Shown here: positions 4,622 through 15,300 of the stretch, in pieces | Layout of the letters: each line of letters starts with the position of its first letter | How positions within the stretch are numbered: the stretch's first letter is position 1 | Source of the DNA: a virus | Length of the DNA: 48,825 nt | Direction: 5' to 3' (one strand) | Virus record (IMG/VR): IMGVR_UViG_3300030101_003277 | Coordinates: 1 to 48,825 of that record | Program-made: the position numbers and the translations under genes | Notes under the pieces: generated by a model | Told to the model about the DNA's origin: nothing | The model's database searches: none | The model's input: the letters and a program-made list of their open reading frames with translations, nothing else

Positions 4622-7042
4622 ATGAGCATCAATCAAGAAAATATCGTCACTATCTTTAAAAATATTAAAGAAACCGACACCCCATTTTACAGAAATGTAG
4701 ATTCAATTCTCAAAAGAATACAAGAAGGGGCTTCTAAAGATTTGATAATTAAAATCAGATCAATAGACAATAAGAATAAGCGTAATGATTTGAAAAAAGA
4801 ATTACCCTCTATTTGTTTCAGCGGTAAATTTAATAAAAGAAGTGACGTTGCTCTTCAAGAACATAGTGGATTAATATGTTTAGATTTTGATGGATACACT
4901 ACTAAAAAAGCATTACGTTCTGATAAAGATAAATTTAAGGATAACAAATATGTCTATAGTGTTTTTGTTTCTCCATCGGGAAAAGGGTTGAAAGTCTTAA
5001 TAAAAATCCCCAGGGATCCCGATAATCATACAGGTTATTTTTTAGCATTGGAAAAACATTTCAAGTCTGAGTTCTTTGATAAGACCACAAAGAATATCAG
5101 CCGTGTATGTTATGAAAGTTTTGATGAAGATATATATGTTAATCCAAAATCAAAAGAGTGGACCGATGTAGAAGAGGTGGAGTATAAAGAAATAATAAGA
5201 AGTCAAGGTATAAAGACCATACCTATAACAGACGAAAGTAGGATTACAAATTATCTTGTCTCCTGGTGGACCAAGAATTTTCCTATGGTTGATGGCCAAA
5301 GAAATAATAATGCTTTTACATTAGCAATGGCCTTTAATGAGTATGGTATATCTGAAGCAACGGCAACTGTGGTTCTTAATCAATATGCTTCCTCTGATTT
5401 TACACCCAATGAAATAAATAAAACTATAAAAAACGCATACTCTCACAAGGACAAATACAACACCAAGTATTACGAAGACGAAGAGAGAATAGATCAAATA
5501 CAACAACAATTAAGACGAGGAGAGTCAAAAAAAGTAATCCGCCAACAGTTATCTGAGTCGATGTTGGACACGGAAATTATAGACTCAGTGCTTGAAACGG
5601 CAGAAGAAAACAACTCAGTAAAGTTTTGGGTTAAAAGTAACAAAGGAGTAATTAAAGCTTTGCCGTTAATATTTAAAAAGTTTTTAGAATCAAATGGTTT
5701 CTATAAATATTGTCCAGATAATCAAAATACTTATGTTTTTGTAAAGGTCACTAATAATCTAATAGACAACACTACAGAAAAAGAAATAAAAGATTTTATA
5801 TTAGGCCATCTTATTGAGCAAGATGATATGAGTGTATATAATTATTTTGCGGATCAAACTCGATTATTTAAAGAAGAGTTTTTAACTCTATTAGACACTA
5901 TTGATATATATTTTAACGAAGATACTGTAGATACTAGCTATTTGTATTACCAAAACTGTGCAGTAAAGATTACCAAAGATTCTGTAGAAGCTATAGACTA
6001 TTTAAGTCTTGATGCTTTTGTGTGGAAAAATCACATTATAGACAGGATATATAGCGACTGTGAACTTAAAAACCCTGACTTTCGTCAGTTTGTTTCTAAT
6101 GTATCTGGTAAAGATCCTGATCGTATAAAGTCAATGGAATCAACAATAGGATATTTGTTGCATGGACATAAGAATGTCTCCTACTGTCCTGCAGTTATAT
6201 TGAATGATGAAATGATTTCAGACACTGCTAACGGAGGAACAGGTAAAGGAATTTTTTTTCAAGGTATAAGTGCTATTAAAAAAGTAGCTACTATTGATGG
6301 CAAGGCTTTTAATTTTGAGAAGTCATTTGCATTTCAGACAGTATCTCCCGACACGCAGATTGTTTTGTTTGATGATGTTAAAGAAAGGTTTCAATTTGTC
6401 AGACTCTTTAGTGTCATTACAGAGTCTATGACCATTGAAAAGAAAAATAAAGACGCCATTACGATACCTTTTGAGAAGAGTCCAAAGATTGCTATTACGA
6501 CAAACGATGTTATAGAGGGCACGGGGAACTCATTTAAAAGGAGAAAGTATGAATTGGAACTTACTGACCATTACATTTTAAAGACTCCCGTTGAGGAACA
6601 CGGACGTTTCTTTTTTAGCGGTTGGGATGAAGACGAGTATTGTCAGTTTGATAACTATATGATTTCATGTCTTCAATTATATTTAAATAAAGGCCTCATA
6701 GAAAGCGAGCAGAAAAATATAAAGCTCAAACAATTCTTTGTGCAGACCGACAAAATCTTTGCAGAGTGGTGTGGTCTTATAGACAATCAAGAAAATACTT
6801 TATTAAAAATAAATGAGAAAATTTATACCGATCATTTGTTTGGAGACTTTGTTATGCTCAACCCCGATTTCGGTGCCACTGGCAAACGTAAACTTTCTAG
6901 GACCAGGTTTAATAAATGGCTTTTAGCTTATGGTGTATATACTCAAAACATAGAACCGGAAACTAATAGGGATAAACAAGGCAAGTGGATTAGGATTAAA
7001 CCGAGGGAAGAGGGTGAGGTCCAACAAGAACTTGTGTTTTAA
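4622..7042 (+). CDS. Primase-helicase, VirE/BT4734 N-terminus plus SF3-like helicase
   Basis: An 806-aa replicative protein combining priming and unwinding. Residues about 50-185 match the BT4734/VirE-type domain: LPSICFSGKFNKRSD, the acidic LICLDFDGY (likely metal site), SPSGKGLKVLIKI and ISRVCYES. Residues about 220-285 look like a primase C-terminal helical domain (NNNAFTLAMAFNEYGIS). The ATPase part has a Walker A-like NGGTGKG at about 537-543, a Walker B IVLFDDVKE at about 580-588 and SPKIAITTNDV with an RR pair at about 618-642. The end (about 740-800) looks like a winged helix (LSRTRFNKWLLAYGV). Size and order are usual for Bacteroidetes phage primase-helicases. The helicase gene follows with no gap. 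Confidence 0.85.
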   Translation: MSINQENIVTIFKNIKETDTPFYRNVDSILKRIQEGASKDLIIKIRSIDNKNKRNDLKKELPSICFSGKFNKRSDVALQEHSGLICLDFDGYTTKKALRSDKDKFKDNKYVYSVFVSPSGKGLKVLIKIPRDPDNHTGYFLALEKHFKSEFFDKTTKNISRVCYESFDEDIYVNPKSKEWTDVEEVEYKEIIRSQGIKTIPITDESRITNYLVSWWTKNFPMVDGQRNNNAFTLAMAFNEYGISEATATVVLNQYASSDFTPNEINKTIKNAYSHKDKYNTKYYEDEERIDQIQQQLRRGESKKVIRQQLSESMLDTEIIDSVLETAEENNSVKFWVKSNKGVIKALPLIFKKFLESNGFYKYCPDNQNTYVFVKVTNNLIDNTTEKEIKDFILGHLIEQDDMSVYNYFADQTRLFKEEFLTLLDTIDIYFNEDTVDTSYLYYQNCAVKITKDSVEAIDYLSLDAFVWKNHIIDRIYSDCELKNPDFRQFVSNVSGKDPDRIKSMESTIGYLLHGHKNVSYCPAVILNDEMISDTANGGTGKGIFFQGISAIKKVATIDGKAFNFEKSFAFQTVSPDTQIVLFDDVKERFQFVRLFSVITESMTIEKKNKDAITIPFEKSPKIAITTNDVIEGTGNSFKRRKYELELTDHYILKTPVEEHGRFFFSGWDEDEYCQFDNYMISCLQLYLNKGLIESEQKNIKLKQFFVQTDKIFAEWCGLIDNQENTLLKINEKIYTDHLFGDFVMLNPDFGATGKRKLSRTRFNKWLLAYGVYTQNIEPETNRDKQGKWIRIKPREEGEVQQELVF

Positions 7043-8269
7043 ATGGAGTTTAGAGATTACCAAGAGGATATAATAAAAAAGGGTAGTAATGTTATAGCTG
7101 AGCATGGTTTTGTTTACTTAGCTATGGAGGTTAGAACGGGAAAGACGCTTACAAGTTTGGGTATAGCGAAAAAAATGGGAGCTCAGCAGGTTCTGTTTAT
7201 TACCAAAAAGAAAGCCATCAGCTCTATTAAACATGACTATCAACTTCTTCAACCTAACTTTAGTTTAGAGATTATTAACTACGAGAGTTTACACAAGATA
7301 GAAGGAAGTTTTGATTTGGTTGTCTTAGATGAAGCGCACTCTATGGGAGCCTTTCCTAAACCAAGCAAGAGAGCTAAGCAGGTTAAGATAATTATCCAAA
7401 AGAATAACCCTTTAGTAATTCTATTGTCAGGAACCCCTACTCCTGAGTCTTACAGTCAAATGTACCATCAGGTGTATGCTATACCTAGCAACCCCTTTAA
7501 AAGATTTATAAACTTTTACCGGTTTTGTGATCAGTATGTTAATGTTACTCAAAAACCTATCAACGGAATATATATTAAAGATTATTCTAAGGGCCTACCT
7601 ACTATAATGGATGCCATGAAACCTTATTTTATTTCTTATAGTCAACAAGAAGCAGGTTTTAAAACCGTAACAAGCGAGACCATCATGTATGTTGAGATGA
7701 ATCCTTTGACCTACACCATAGCAAACAAGTTAAAAAAAGATTTAGTTGTAGAAGGGAATAATGAAGTTATCCTTGCCGACTCTGCAGTTGTGTTGATGCA
7801 AAAACTTCATCAAATATATTCTGGGACTGTCATTTTTAAAAGCCAATCTTCAAAAGTTCTTGATTACTCCAAAGCTATATTTATAAAAAAGAAATTCAAG
7901 AACCAAAAAATTGGAATATTTTATAAATTTAAAGAGGAGCTCAACGCACTAAAAGAAGTATTCCAACAAAATATTACCACAGAACTTGATGAATTTGTTA
8001 ACACTGACAAAAACATAGCACTTCAGATAGTAAGTGGTAGAGAAGGTATTAGTTTACGACAAGCCGATTGTCTTGTATATTATAATATAGACTTTAGCGC
8101 TACAAGTTATTGGCAGTCGCGTGATCGGATGACAACTAAGGACCGCACAAAAAATGAAGTCTATTGGATTTTTTCTAAAAGAGGTATAGAAGATCAGATA
8201 TACAAAGCTGTTGTTAACAAGAAAGATTATACTCTTAATCATTTCAAAAAAGATTTATTAAATTTATAA
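7043..8269 (+). CDS. SNF2-type DEAD-box helicase
   Basis: A 408-aa superfamily 2 ATPase with SNF2-like layout. Motif I is MEVRTGKTLTS (residues about 28-38). Motif II is VVLDEAHS, with DEAH near residue 96. Motif III is LLSGTPTPES near 129-138. Motif VI is YWQSRDRMTTKDRT near 357-370. The N-terminal FRDYQEDII is a Q-motif-like start. The size fits the short phage helicases used in replication restart or branch migration. Its ATG directly follows the TAA of the primase-helicase and its own stop directly precedes the VRR-NUC gene, so the three are one transcript. Confidence 0.85.
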   Translation: MEFRDYQEDIIKKGSNVIAEHGFVYLAMEVRTGKTLTSLGIAKKMGAQQVLFITKKKAISSIKHDYQLLQPNFSLEIINYESLHKIEGSFDLVVLDEAHSMGAFPKPSKRAKQVKIIIQKNNPLVILLSGTPTPESYSQMYHQVYAIPSNPFKRFINFYRFCDQYVNVTQKPINGIYIKDYSKGLPTIMDAMKPYFISYSQQEAGFKTVTSETIMYVEMNPLTYTIANKLKKDLVVEGNNEVILADSAVVLMQKLHQIYSGTVIFKSQSSKVLDYSKAIFIKKKFKNQKIGIFYKFKEELNALKEVFQQNITTELDEFVNTDKNIALQIVSGREGISLRQADCLVYYNIDFSATSYWQSRDRMTTKDRTKNEVYWIFSKRGIEDQIYKAVVNKKDYTLNHFKKDLLNL

Positions 8270-8509
8270 ATGACCGAGCAACAAGTACAAGCCAAAAAGA
8301 TTAAGGAGTTAGAATCAAAAGGCTATTATGTACTAAAGCTTATCAAGACAAATAAAAATGGTATACCAGATTTAGTTGCTCTACACCCAGACAAAGAAGT
8401 ATTGTTTGTAGAGGTGAAAACTAAAAAAGGTAAGGTTTCAAAGCTCCAAGCGTATAGGTTAAAAGAATTAGAAGAGCATGGATTTCAGACAGAAGTACAC
8501 AGAGGTTAG
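8270..8509 (+). CDS. VRR-NUC family nuclease
   Basis: A 79-aa stand-alone VRR-NUC domain, a PD-(D/E)XK endonuclease fold. The catalytic set is visible: GIPDLVAL with D34, FVEVKTKKGK with E48 and K50, and a following Q60 in KLQAYRL. Single-domain phage VRR-NUC proteins cut branched DNA such as Holliday junctions, which fits its place right after a helicase. It starts at the ATG directly after the helicase stop and overlaps the next gene by 32 nt. Identification is confident; substrate is inferred from the family. Confidence 0.85.
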   Translation: MTEQQVQAKKIKELESKGYYVLKLIKTNKNGIPDLVALHPDKEVLFVEVKTKKGKVSKLQAYRLKELEEHGFQTEVHRG

Positions 8510-8813
8510 TTCAAGTTATAATGAAGGTGTGTTATACACTTTTGATAGCGACTTTGTATTAGAGCTGATGCGTCATGACCTTATGACTTCTGTCCCTATT
8601 GTTATGCAAATAGAAAAGTATGTAGACAATAATTATAACTACCCTTTAGATGATGTTTTAGAATTAGCAGGTGTAATAAAACACGAAACCCCTTTTTACT
8701 TTGTAGTAACATTATCTCACTATGACGAGATGATTTTTCAAAGCTTACACCCTATAGATTCTGACGAGTATTTAGATTATTACAACAAGAATCAGCTCCT
8801 AGTCAAAACTTAG
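8478..8813 (+). CDS. Hypothetical early protein (111 aa)
   Basis: A 111-aa acidic protein, unrecognised. The visible features are Tyr/Asp-rich segments (YNEGVLYTFDSDFVLELMRH), a likely helix with DDVLELAGVIKHE, and FYFVVTLSHYDEMIFQSL. Its only in-frame ATG (8478) lies inside the nuclease gene, giving a 32-nt overlap. If translation instead starts at a rare codon further on, the first ten residues are not real. There is no membrane segment and no Cys. It is downstream of the replication enzymes, but its role is unknown. Confidence 0.55.
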   Translation: MDFRQKYTEVSSSYNEGVLYTFDSDFVLELMRHDLMTSVPIVMQIEKYVDNNYNYPLDDVLELAGVIKHETPFYFVVTLSHYDEMIFQSLHPIDSDEYLDYYNKNQLLVKT

Positions 8814-8873
8814 TTAAAAAATATTTATTATTTGTTCTTTTATTTATAAAAAAATATTTATAATTTAGAGTTC

Positions 8874-9068
8874 ATGAAACTTAGAGTGCCTCAAGTCGAG
8901 CAAAAAAGAATACAACATATTAATTTTGTAATGGCTGATCTTCACTCTTCACTAAACAATATTTACGAGTTGCTTATGGATAAAGAATATACACCTCTGC
9001 GGACGGAAGTAAATTTATTATCTAAAAAACTTAAAAGCGTAAGCGATTCTGTTACTGATGAAGTTTAA
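8874..9068 (+). CDS. Small helical hypothetical protein (64 aa)
   Basis: A 64-aa protein, mainly helical with regular leucines (INFVMADLHSSLNNIYELL, NLLSKKLKSVSDSV), likely a small coiled coil. A 60-nt AT-rich spacer without a gene precedes it. The spacer holds A/T runs and a TAATTTAG box close to the -7 consensus, so it may have its own weak promoter. Its stop overlaps the next tiny gene by 11 nt. No family recognised. Confidence 0.5.
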   Translation: MKLRVPQVEQKRIQHINFVMADLHSSLNNIYELLMDKEYTPLRTEVNLLSKKLKSVSDSVTDEV

Positions 9069-9144
9069 TACAGACATAGAGTTTATAGCTGCTATAATGA
9101 TAACTGTTTTAGTTTGTTATATTCTGTATTTATTTATCTTCTAA
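9058..9144 (+). CDS. Tiny single-pass membrane peptide (28 aa)
   Basis: An ATG at 9058, inside the last codons of the preceding gene, opens 28 codons. The product has a short charged start (MKFNTDIEF) and then one hydrophobic segment to the end (IAAIMITVLVCYILYLFIF), typical of a membrane-spanning peptide. It is the last early gene and its end overlaps the last late gene on the other strand by 11 nt. Small membrane peptides of phages may act in superinfection exclusion or lysis control; nothing here decides that. Confidence 0.4.
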   Translation: MKFNTDIEFIAAIMITVLVCYILYLFIF

Positions 9145-9307
9145 CTTTTCTTCTTCTTCTTCGCTGTGTCAACAATGACCTTTTAGGTTTCTTGGGATGT
9201 ATTCTTTTAGGTAAGACTCCAGAAGTCGTTTCTTTTTCCCACTGCTCTGCTATTTCAGGTAGGTTCTTATACATGTAGGCTCTTTGAGCTTGGCTTCTAA
9301 ATGGCAT
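9134..9307 (-). CDS. Small basic phage protein (57 aa), MPFxSxAQRxYM type
   Basis: Starting at the ATG on the minus strand at 9307, 2 nt after the stop of the giant protein gene, this 57-aa frame reads MPFRSQAQRAYMYKNLPEIA and ends with an Arg-rich run (QRRRRRKVRR). The N-terminal pattern (MPF.S.AQR.YMY...PEIA..WE.E) recurs in many tailed phages as a small protein of unknown function. The basic tail suggests nucleic-acid or scaffold contact. It is the last gene of the late arm. Confidence 0.7.
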   Translation of the reverse strand: MPFRSQAQRAYMYKNLPEIAEQWEKETTSGVLPKRIHPKKPKRSLLTQRRRRRKVRR

Positions 9308-9309
9308 AA

Positions 9310-12300
9310 TTATTTTCTTCTTTTTCTTTCTTCAGCTTTTCTTTTTTTATCTCTTGCATAAAAACTCTTAGGCCCATATTCTTGCTCCCACCTTCTTCGA
9401 TTAGTTCGTTTTAACCTGGCTTGATCCTTAGCGTTTAAATATTTGGGTGCTTTAGAAACTTTTCTTTTAATCGTTCGCATGTTGTATCTCGCAATACTCC
9501 CAGCTTCAGCTGGCAATGCACCTATAGTATACAAAAATAATAGTAATGTACTGTATTGAGCAGCTTTCTTTTCGTCTGTTGACAACTGGTGCGTTTTACT
9601 TCCTCCAAAAGCATTTTCTTTTTTATACTCTCCTGTCGCCATTACATTAGCAAAATCATATAATTCAAATATCTTATCTAGAGATATACTAATCAATCCT
9701 AAATCCTCAATTAGTTTTTTATTACTTTCAAAAAACTGAAAGGGATCTTCATCATCGTCTATCATTTTTATACCCCCATTTATCGCCCTGATTAATAAAT
9801 CATCTGCAGGAGGAGCTGGATTAGATACATCTAAAATTACATTTTGTAATCTTCCTTTGAGCCTGTTTTCTAAATCTTTTGCAGCTTGCTCTTCATCATC
9901 TTCTCCCATAAGATAGTTTGAAGCCGCAGCGGTAGCTTGGGTAAGCATTAAGCCTAAATAATTAAATATACCGGTCTCAACCACAAGACCACCTAGCGAT
10001 CTTAAGGCTTTAGCCTTGTCTTCTTTTGCAGCAGTTTTACTAACTAAAGTTCTACCATCAGAATACATTCTTGCTTTTTGATTTAACAAAAAGTTAGAAA
10101 AGGGTAATAAAACTTGTCTTGTTATGGTAACCCAAGGATTATTAGAACTAAATAATTTTCCTTGTAAGTCACGATCCGATATGTTTTGTTGTCGGTCAAC
10201 TTGTTGTTGAGCATAGTCTCCAGCTTTTTTATTTACTTTATGATTTTCCCAATCAAATCCTGGAGCAGTAATATCTATGCCTTGTTTCTTCATGTCTTTT
10301 GCATAATAAGCCATCCATGATGCATTAGCAGCTATTTTATCTGGCGTTACTAAGAACTTGTCAATCCACCAATTTTGTACATTTTGAAATCCGCGTCTAA
10401 GTTTTTCGGGCTTACTGTTAGCGGCTTCATCTACTTTTCTACTTAAACTTTCCAGGTTAGCTGACGCTGAGATTCCTCTATTAGCTATATCGTAACCACT
10501 ATTTTTCAACCAAGTTATAACTGTAGGATTAGTAAACAATCTAATCCCATCAATGGTATTTACTCCTCCCGCATTTACCATTGTGTTAAACAGGGGGGTA
10601 AGCTGTTTAATAAATTGGCCCATACTCCCTAAAGTTCTCGAAACCCCTAAAGATGTTAGTGTGTTAAAATATTTTAAAATTGTTTTAGTTGCTTGCGGAG
10701 TATATTCTAAGCCTCTCTTCTTGGCAATATATTCTTTCATTCGATTGTAAACTATATCTCTATCAGCTTTTTTTGGTATAAGTTTATCAAAATCACCAGA
10801 CTCAGTAAATCCTTTTACTTGCTGTATAGCTGCAGCAGTATTGACATCAGTCAAAGCTTTTCTTAAGCTATTTATGTTTGCGGTATCAAAACTAAGATTA
10901 ACATATCTTCTTTCGTCCAAAGATTTAGGGCGTTTGGATTTTTTCAGCACCCCTGTTTCTTTATTGTAGATTCTTCTTCCTGATGTATCAAACATAGGCT
11001 CATCTATTTTTTGTTGAGAGGTATCTGGCTCTAGCAAACTAAATACATCGGGGGTATAATTAATATCTTGATCTAGTTTTTTATTATATATATTTAAATT
11101 AGTGTTGCTTAAATCTTTATAGTGCTTTTTCCATTCTTCTGTCATCCACTCAACAGCTTCGATATTTTTTTTATCTACTTTCGATTCAACATCGGTAACA
11201 TTATTAGAATCTTTAAGTATTTTATCAAAGACTTCTTGATAAAAATCTGCCTTCTCATTATCTGTCTTATTATTAGTAGCCTTTAATTTTTCTATAGACT
11301 CTAAAATTAAAGCTTTCTTTCTTTCAAACTCTTGTTGTTGCTCCGCTTCTGTCCCTACTAATGTTCTCCTCATAAAAGCAAACATTCCGCGTTCAATCAT
11401 ATTTAGGGAGGTATTGAACGCTTCTCCGTTTGGCTTAGATTTATCAAATTTCTTAACATAATTTTCTTCAATTTGTCGGGTTTGTGTTTCTGCTTTAGCG
11501 GCGCCATTTACCACATCTTGAAAGCCTGAAAGAGATAAAATTTTGGCAGCTCGTGACTGTCCCTTAAAAATCATTTCTAGCATTAAGGGAACTGAAGCAA
11601 TATTTGACGACCAGAAATTTCCAGCAGCATTTAAAGAAATGCCCTTAAGGCCATCTTTTATTGCTTTGACTAAATTAGTTCGCCCTACATAATTACTTAC
11701 TACGGCTTCCATTCCTCCAGTAGAGGCGTTAGTAGCAAAATTAATTAAAGAGTCTAACGCTTGTAAAGCTTCTTGATCTGTTAGAACATTTAAATCCATG
11801 TTCATAAAGGCCCTTACTATTCGTTTTTGATCTGCAGTTATTTCAATTTTTTCTCCAGTATCCAGGTCTCTTTTAAAAGGATCTGTTTTGGTTTTTAATT
11901 GTTCATCTACAACAGAAGTATAAACGCTGAAAGCATTTTTTAAAGCATCAAATATTACTTTGCTTTTCTTTTCCGCTTTAGTTTTTTTCGCCTCTTCAGT
12001 TGTCTCTTCATTATAAATTATATCACGAACCTCGCTTAATGATAAATCTGCAGGAGGAACTCCTGTTAAAGCCTCAAAAGCATCTGCTTCTAACTGAGCT
12101 TGTCTCTTATCTTGCGCCTCAATTTCTTTGGCAGAATATTCTTCCGTCGATTTAATATCAACAGCTGGCGCTACTTTTACCCCTGTCTTTGTTCTTCTAG
12201 TAGACCTAAGTCCTTGGAGCAACTCCTCCGCTTTTTGTTGATACTGCGCCAAATCATCTACTGTCAATGGATCAATTCTTAAAAACTCTTTCGCTGCCGT

Positions 12301-15300
12301 CGAGACATTAGCATCTAGATTTTTATTACTAGCGGCTTTTTTTATTTGTTTTTTAGTTTTGTTTGCTACACTCAAAGCTTCTACATTGTTTGCTTTGTCA
12401 AAGGTTTTAGTAATCTTTTGAATAGTTTTCTCTACGGTAACGGGATTTTTATAGTTAAGCTTTTCTACTTCTTTAATTAAAGATTTAGCTCTTCGAGCTG
12501 CTACTTTACCTTTAGTTTTAATTTTATTTATAATATCAACGAAGGCTTTTCTTCTGGTTTCTAATGGCGTTTTAGGGTCTCGAATAGATTTAAAAAGTGT
12601 TTTGTTTTCATTAACAGTTAAAGGCTTACCTTCTTCAATAACAACCTCTTCCTCAGATTCAGTTTCCGTTTCTGTTGTTTCAACTTCTATAACATCACCC
12701 TCACCGTAATCCCAATTTGCTGAGCCATCTTTTGTTGCTAAAAACTCTGCATCTTTTTTAGTTTTAGAATAAACTATTCTACCGGTTTTTTTGTTTCTGA
12801 CAACCCATTTTCCCGCGCCATCTTCTTCTATTTCTAAACCTTGCGCTCGGTCTCTATTATCAAGAACTTCAAAATCTTTACGAGCTTCAACAGGGTCCGT
12901 GGGCAATGTGTAAGTTTCTTCTATAGTTTCGACCTCTTGTTCTGTTTTTGGTTTACCTTTTCTATAAGTACCAAAATCATTTTTAATTTTTCCTGCCTTT
13001 TTTCCTTCTATAAATTCTTTTAGTGCCGCTATTTCGCTATTATCAAAACCATAGCGTGGGGTAATTCTATCTAATATTTCTTGAGTAGTTTGCCCTTTTT
13101 CTATTCCATCATTTACCGTTTTTTCAACAAACCTATCTCCTACCTCAGCCTCAACTCCAGTTTTGTTTGTAAGTGTTTCTCTGTCCCTAAAAGCTATCGT
13201 TTGATCTGAAAACTCTGCAAATTCATTATCTACTTCAATTTCTCCCCTAGCAGTCTGATCTGTGTCTGCTTGTTTTGGGGGAACAACTTTATCTTTTATT
13301 TTATTTTGCTCGTTGTCTCTTTCTTTAGCTTGGTTTATTTGCTCATCTACGTCAGCAATTTTTTGGTCAATTTCTTCAGCTAAAGGACCCTCTAAATCTT
13401 TTTTCTGATCAATCAAGCGTTGACGCTGGTTCAACAAATCAGAAACTTCTAACATGTTGTCAGAATTAACTATTGTCCCTTTAGTTCTATTCTCTGCAGT
13501 CTGCATCGCATAGATTTCATCATACACTTCTTTCCCTTCTTGCTCAGTTATGTTATTATTGTCTACTAATTTTTTAATAGTCCCCTCTAAATCATTTACA
13601 TTTCTAGCCACATAACGAAGAGCGTCTGATCTTTTGTTTTTAGTTAATAAATTTTTTGATCCTAAAGCGGTTGTAGCTCCGAGAGTTAAAATTATTGTTT
13701 CTATTATCTCACTGTCTTTAACTTTACTTGACCTAACTTCTGTATCCACTACCTCATTAACCAAAGCGTTGATTCCTTTTTCCGAAAACAACACAGGTAA
13801 TTCCTCTATTACAACTTCTTTAAAATTTTCTTTAGCTAAATCTTTGGCTTTTTGTTTTAATTGATCATTAGTAAATTTAGCTCCATCTTTTTTTACTGCA
13901 TTAATTATAGCCGTTCTAAACCCTTGAAGACTAAATAATATTTTTTTGTTATCCCCCGCCAAAGCCGAGAATACACCATCTAAAGTAGCAATAGCGTTTC
14001 CAGCAATAGCTGCTTTATCTAAAGCTTCCTTTTCAGTTAGCCCTGCATTTATTAAATCTTGCTTCATATCCTCTACAGCTTGAGCAGCGGTGCTTGAATA
14101 GGAAGCTAATCCCATTCCAACGCTGGGAGAAACCCCAGCCGCTTTTGCAAATCTTTGACCCCCTTTTATTAAAGCAAAAAGATTAGCAAGAGTTTGCACT
14201 CCTCCTTGAAGTAAACTTCCTCCACTGAAATTGGTTTCAGAAAACTTAACATTTTTTGCGCGTTCTTTTATTAGCGCAAGCTTATCGTCTGAAATTATAC
14301 CTATCATACTTACATTAGTAATAGGATCAATAACATCGCCTTCCTCTGTTACTATATACTCGTTGCCCCCCACCGTTACAGGCTTTCCTTCTGTGACACC
14401 CGATCTTTTTACGGGCCCTATTTCAATATCTAAAGCCTGACTGCTATCTAACAACATCTCGGTAATACCAGCTAAAACTCCTTTTTTATCTCCTCCAGCA
14501 GCTGCAATACCCTGATCTAGCAAAGATGTTACTACGGCCGCTGTATTAAGAGCAAAATCTGCTATTGTTGTGGGTATAGTTTTTGCGGTTTCTCCGAGTT
14601 CAGTTAACACTCTTACTGCCCCGCCTTTTTGTCCAGCGTTATATATTTTTTTTCTTCTTTCTAAATCCAAATCATAAGTAAACTCCTTAAACTTAGGAAA
14701 CAGCTCTCCCATTTTGCCTAATATTTTAGTTTGATCTATTAGAGAGGTTTCTAATTTACCCTTTATATTTAAAAGCTTCAGCTTATCTTTAGGGTCTGTT
14801 ACTAATTGAAGACGTGAATCAATGGTGGCTATATCCTGTCTGAGATTATTCATTATCTCCATTTTATAAGAAAGAACGCGCTCAGAGTCTTTTTTTTCTT
14901 GTTCAAACTGAGCTCCCTCTTCGGTAGGCAAAGCTTCTTTTAAAAACTTATACGAGGCAGATTCTTCTCTTAAAGATTGAGCGGCCCATTTAGCGTAATC
15001 TTCAGCATCGATTGCAAGTTTTTCTAGTATTTTTTCATCTATAGAAGGCGGTGTAACTTCAACATCAACTTCTTCAGTACGCATAAGAGGTTTTAAAAGA
15101 TTAGACTCTAAGTCAGTAACTATATCTTGAGACGCGTTGGTGGTAATATAACTATTATATATTAAATTTATATCTCCTTCTTCATTACCCGTAGTATCTT
15201 TGTTTCCAAATTTTCTCTCTCTTAATTCAGCATCTACATTTACGCCTTGAGTTTCTAAAAACTCTCTTTGTTTTTTAATTTCATCAGCGGAAATAGTTTG

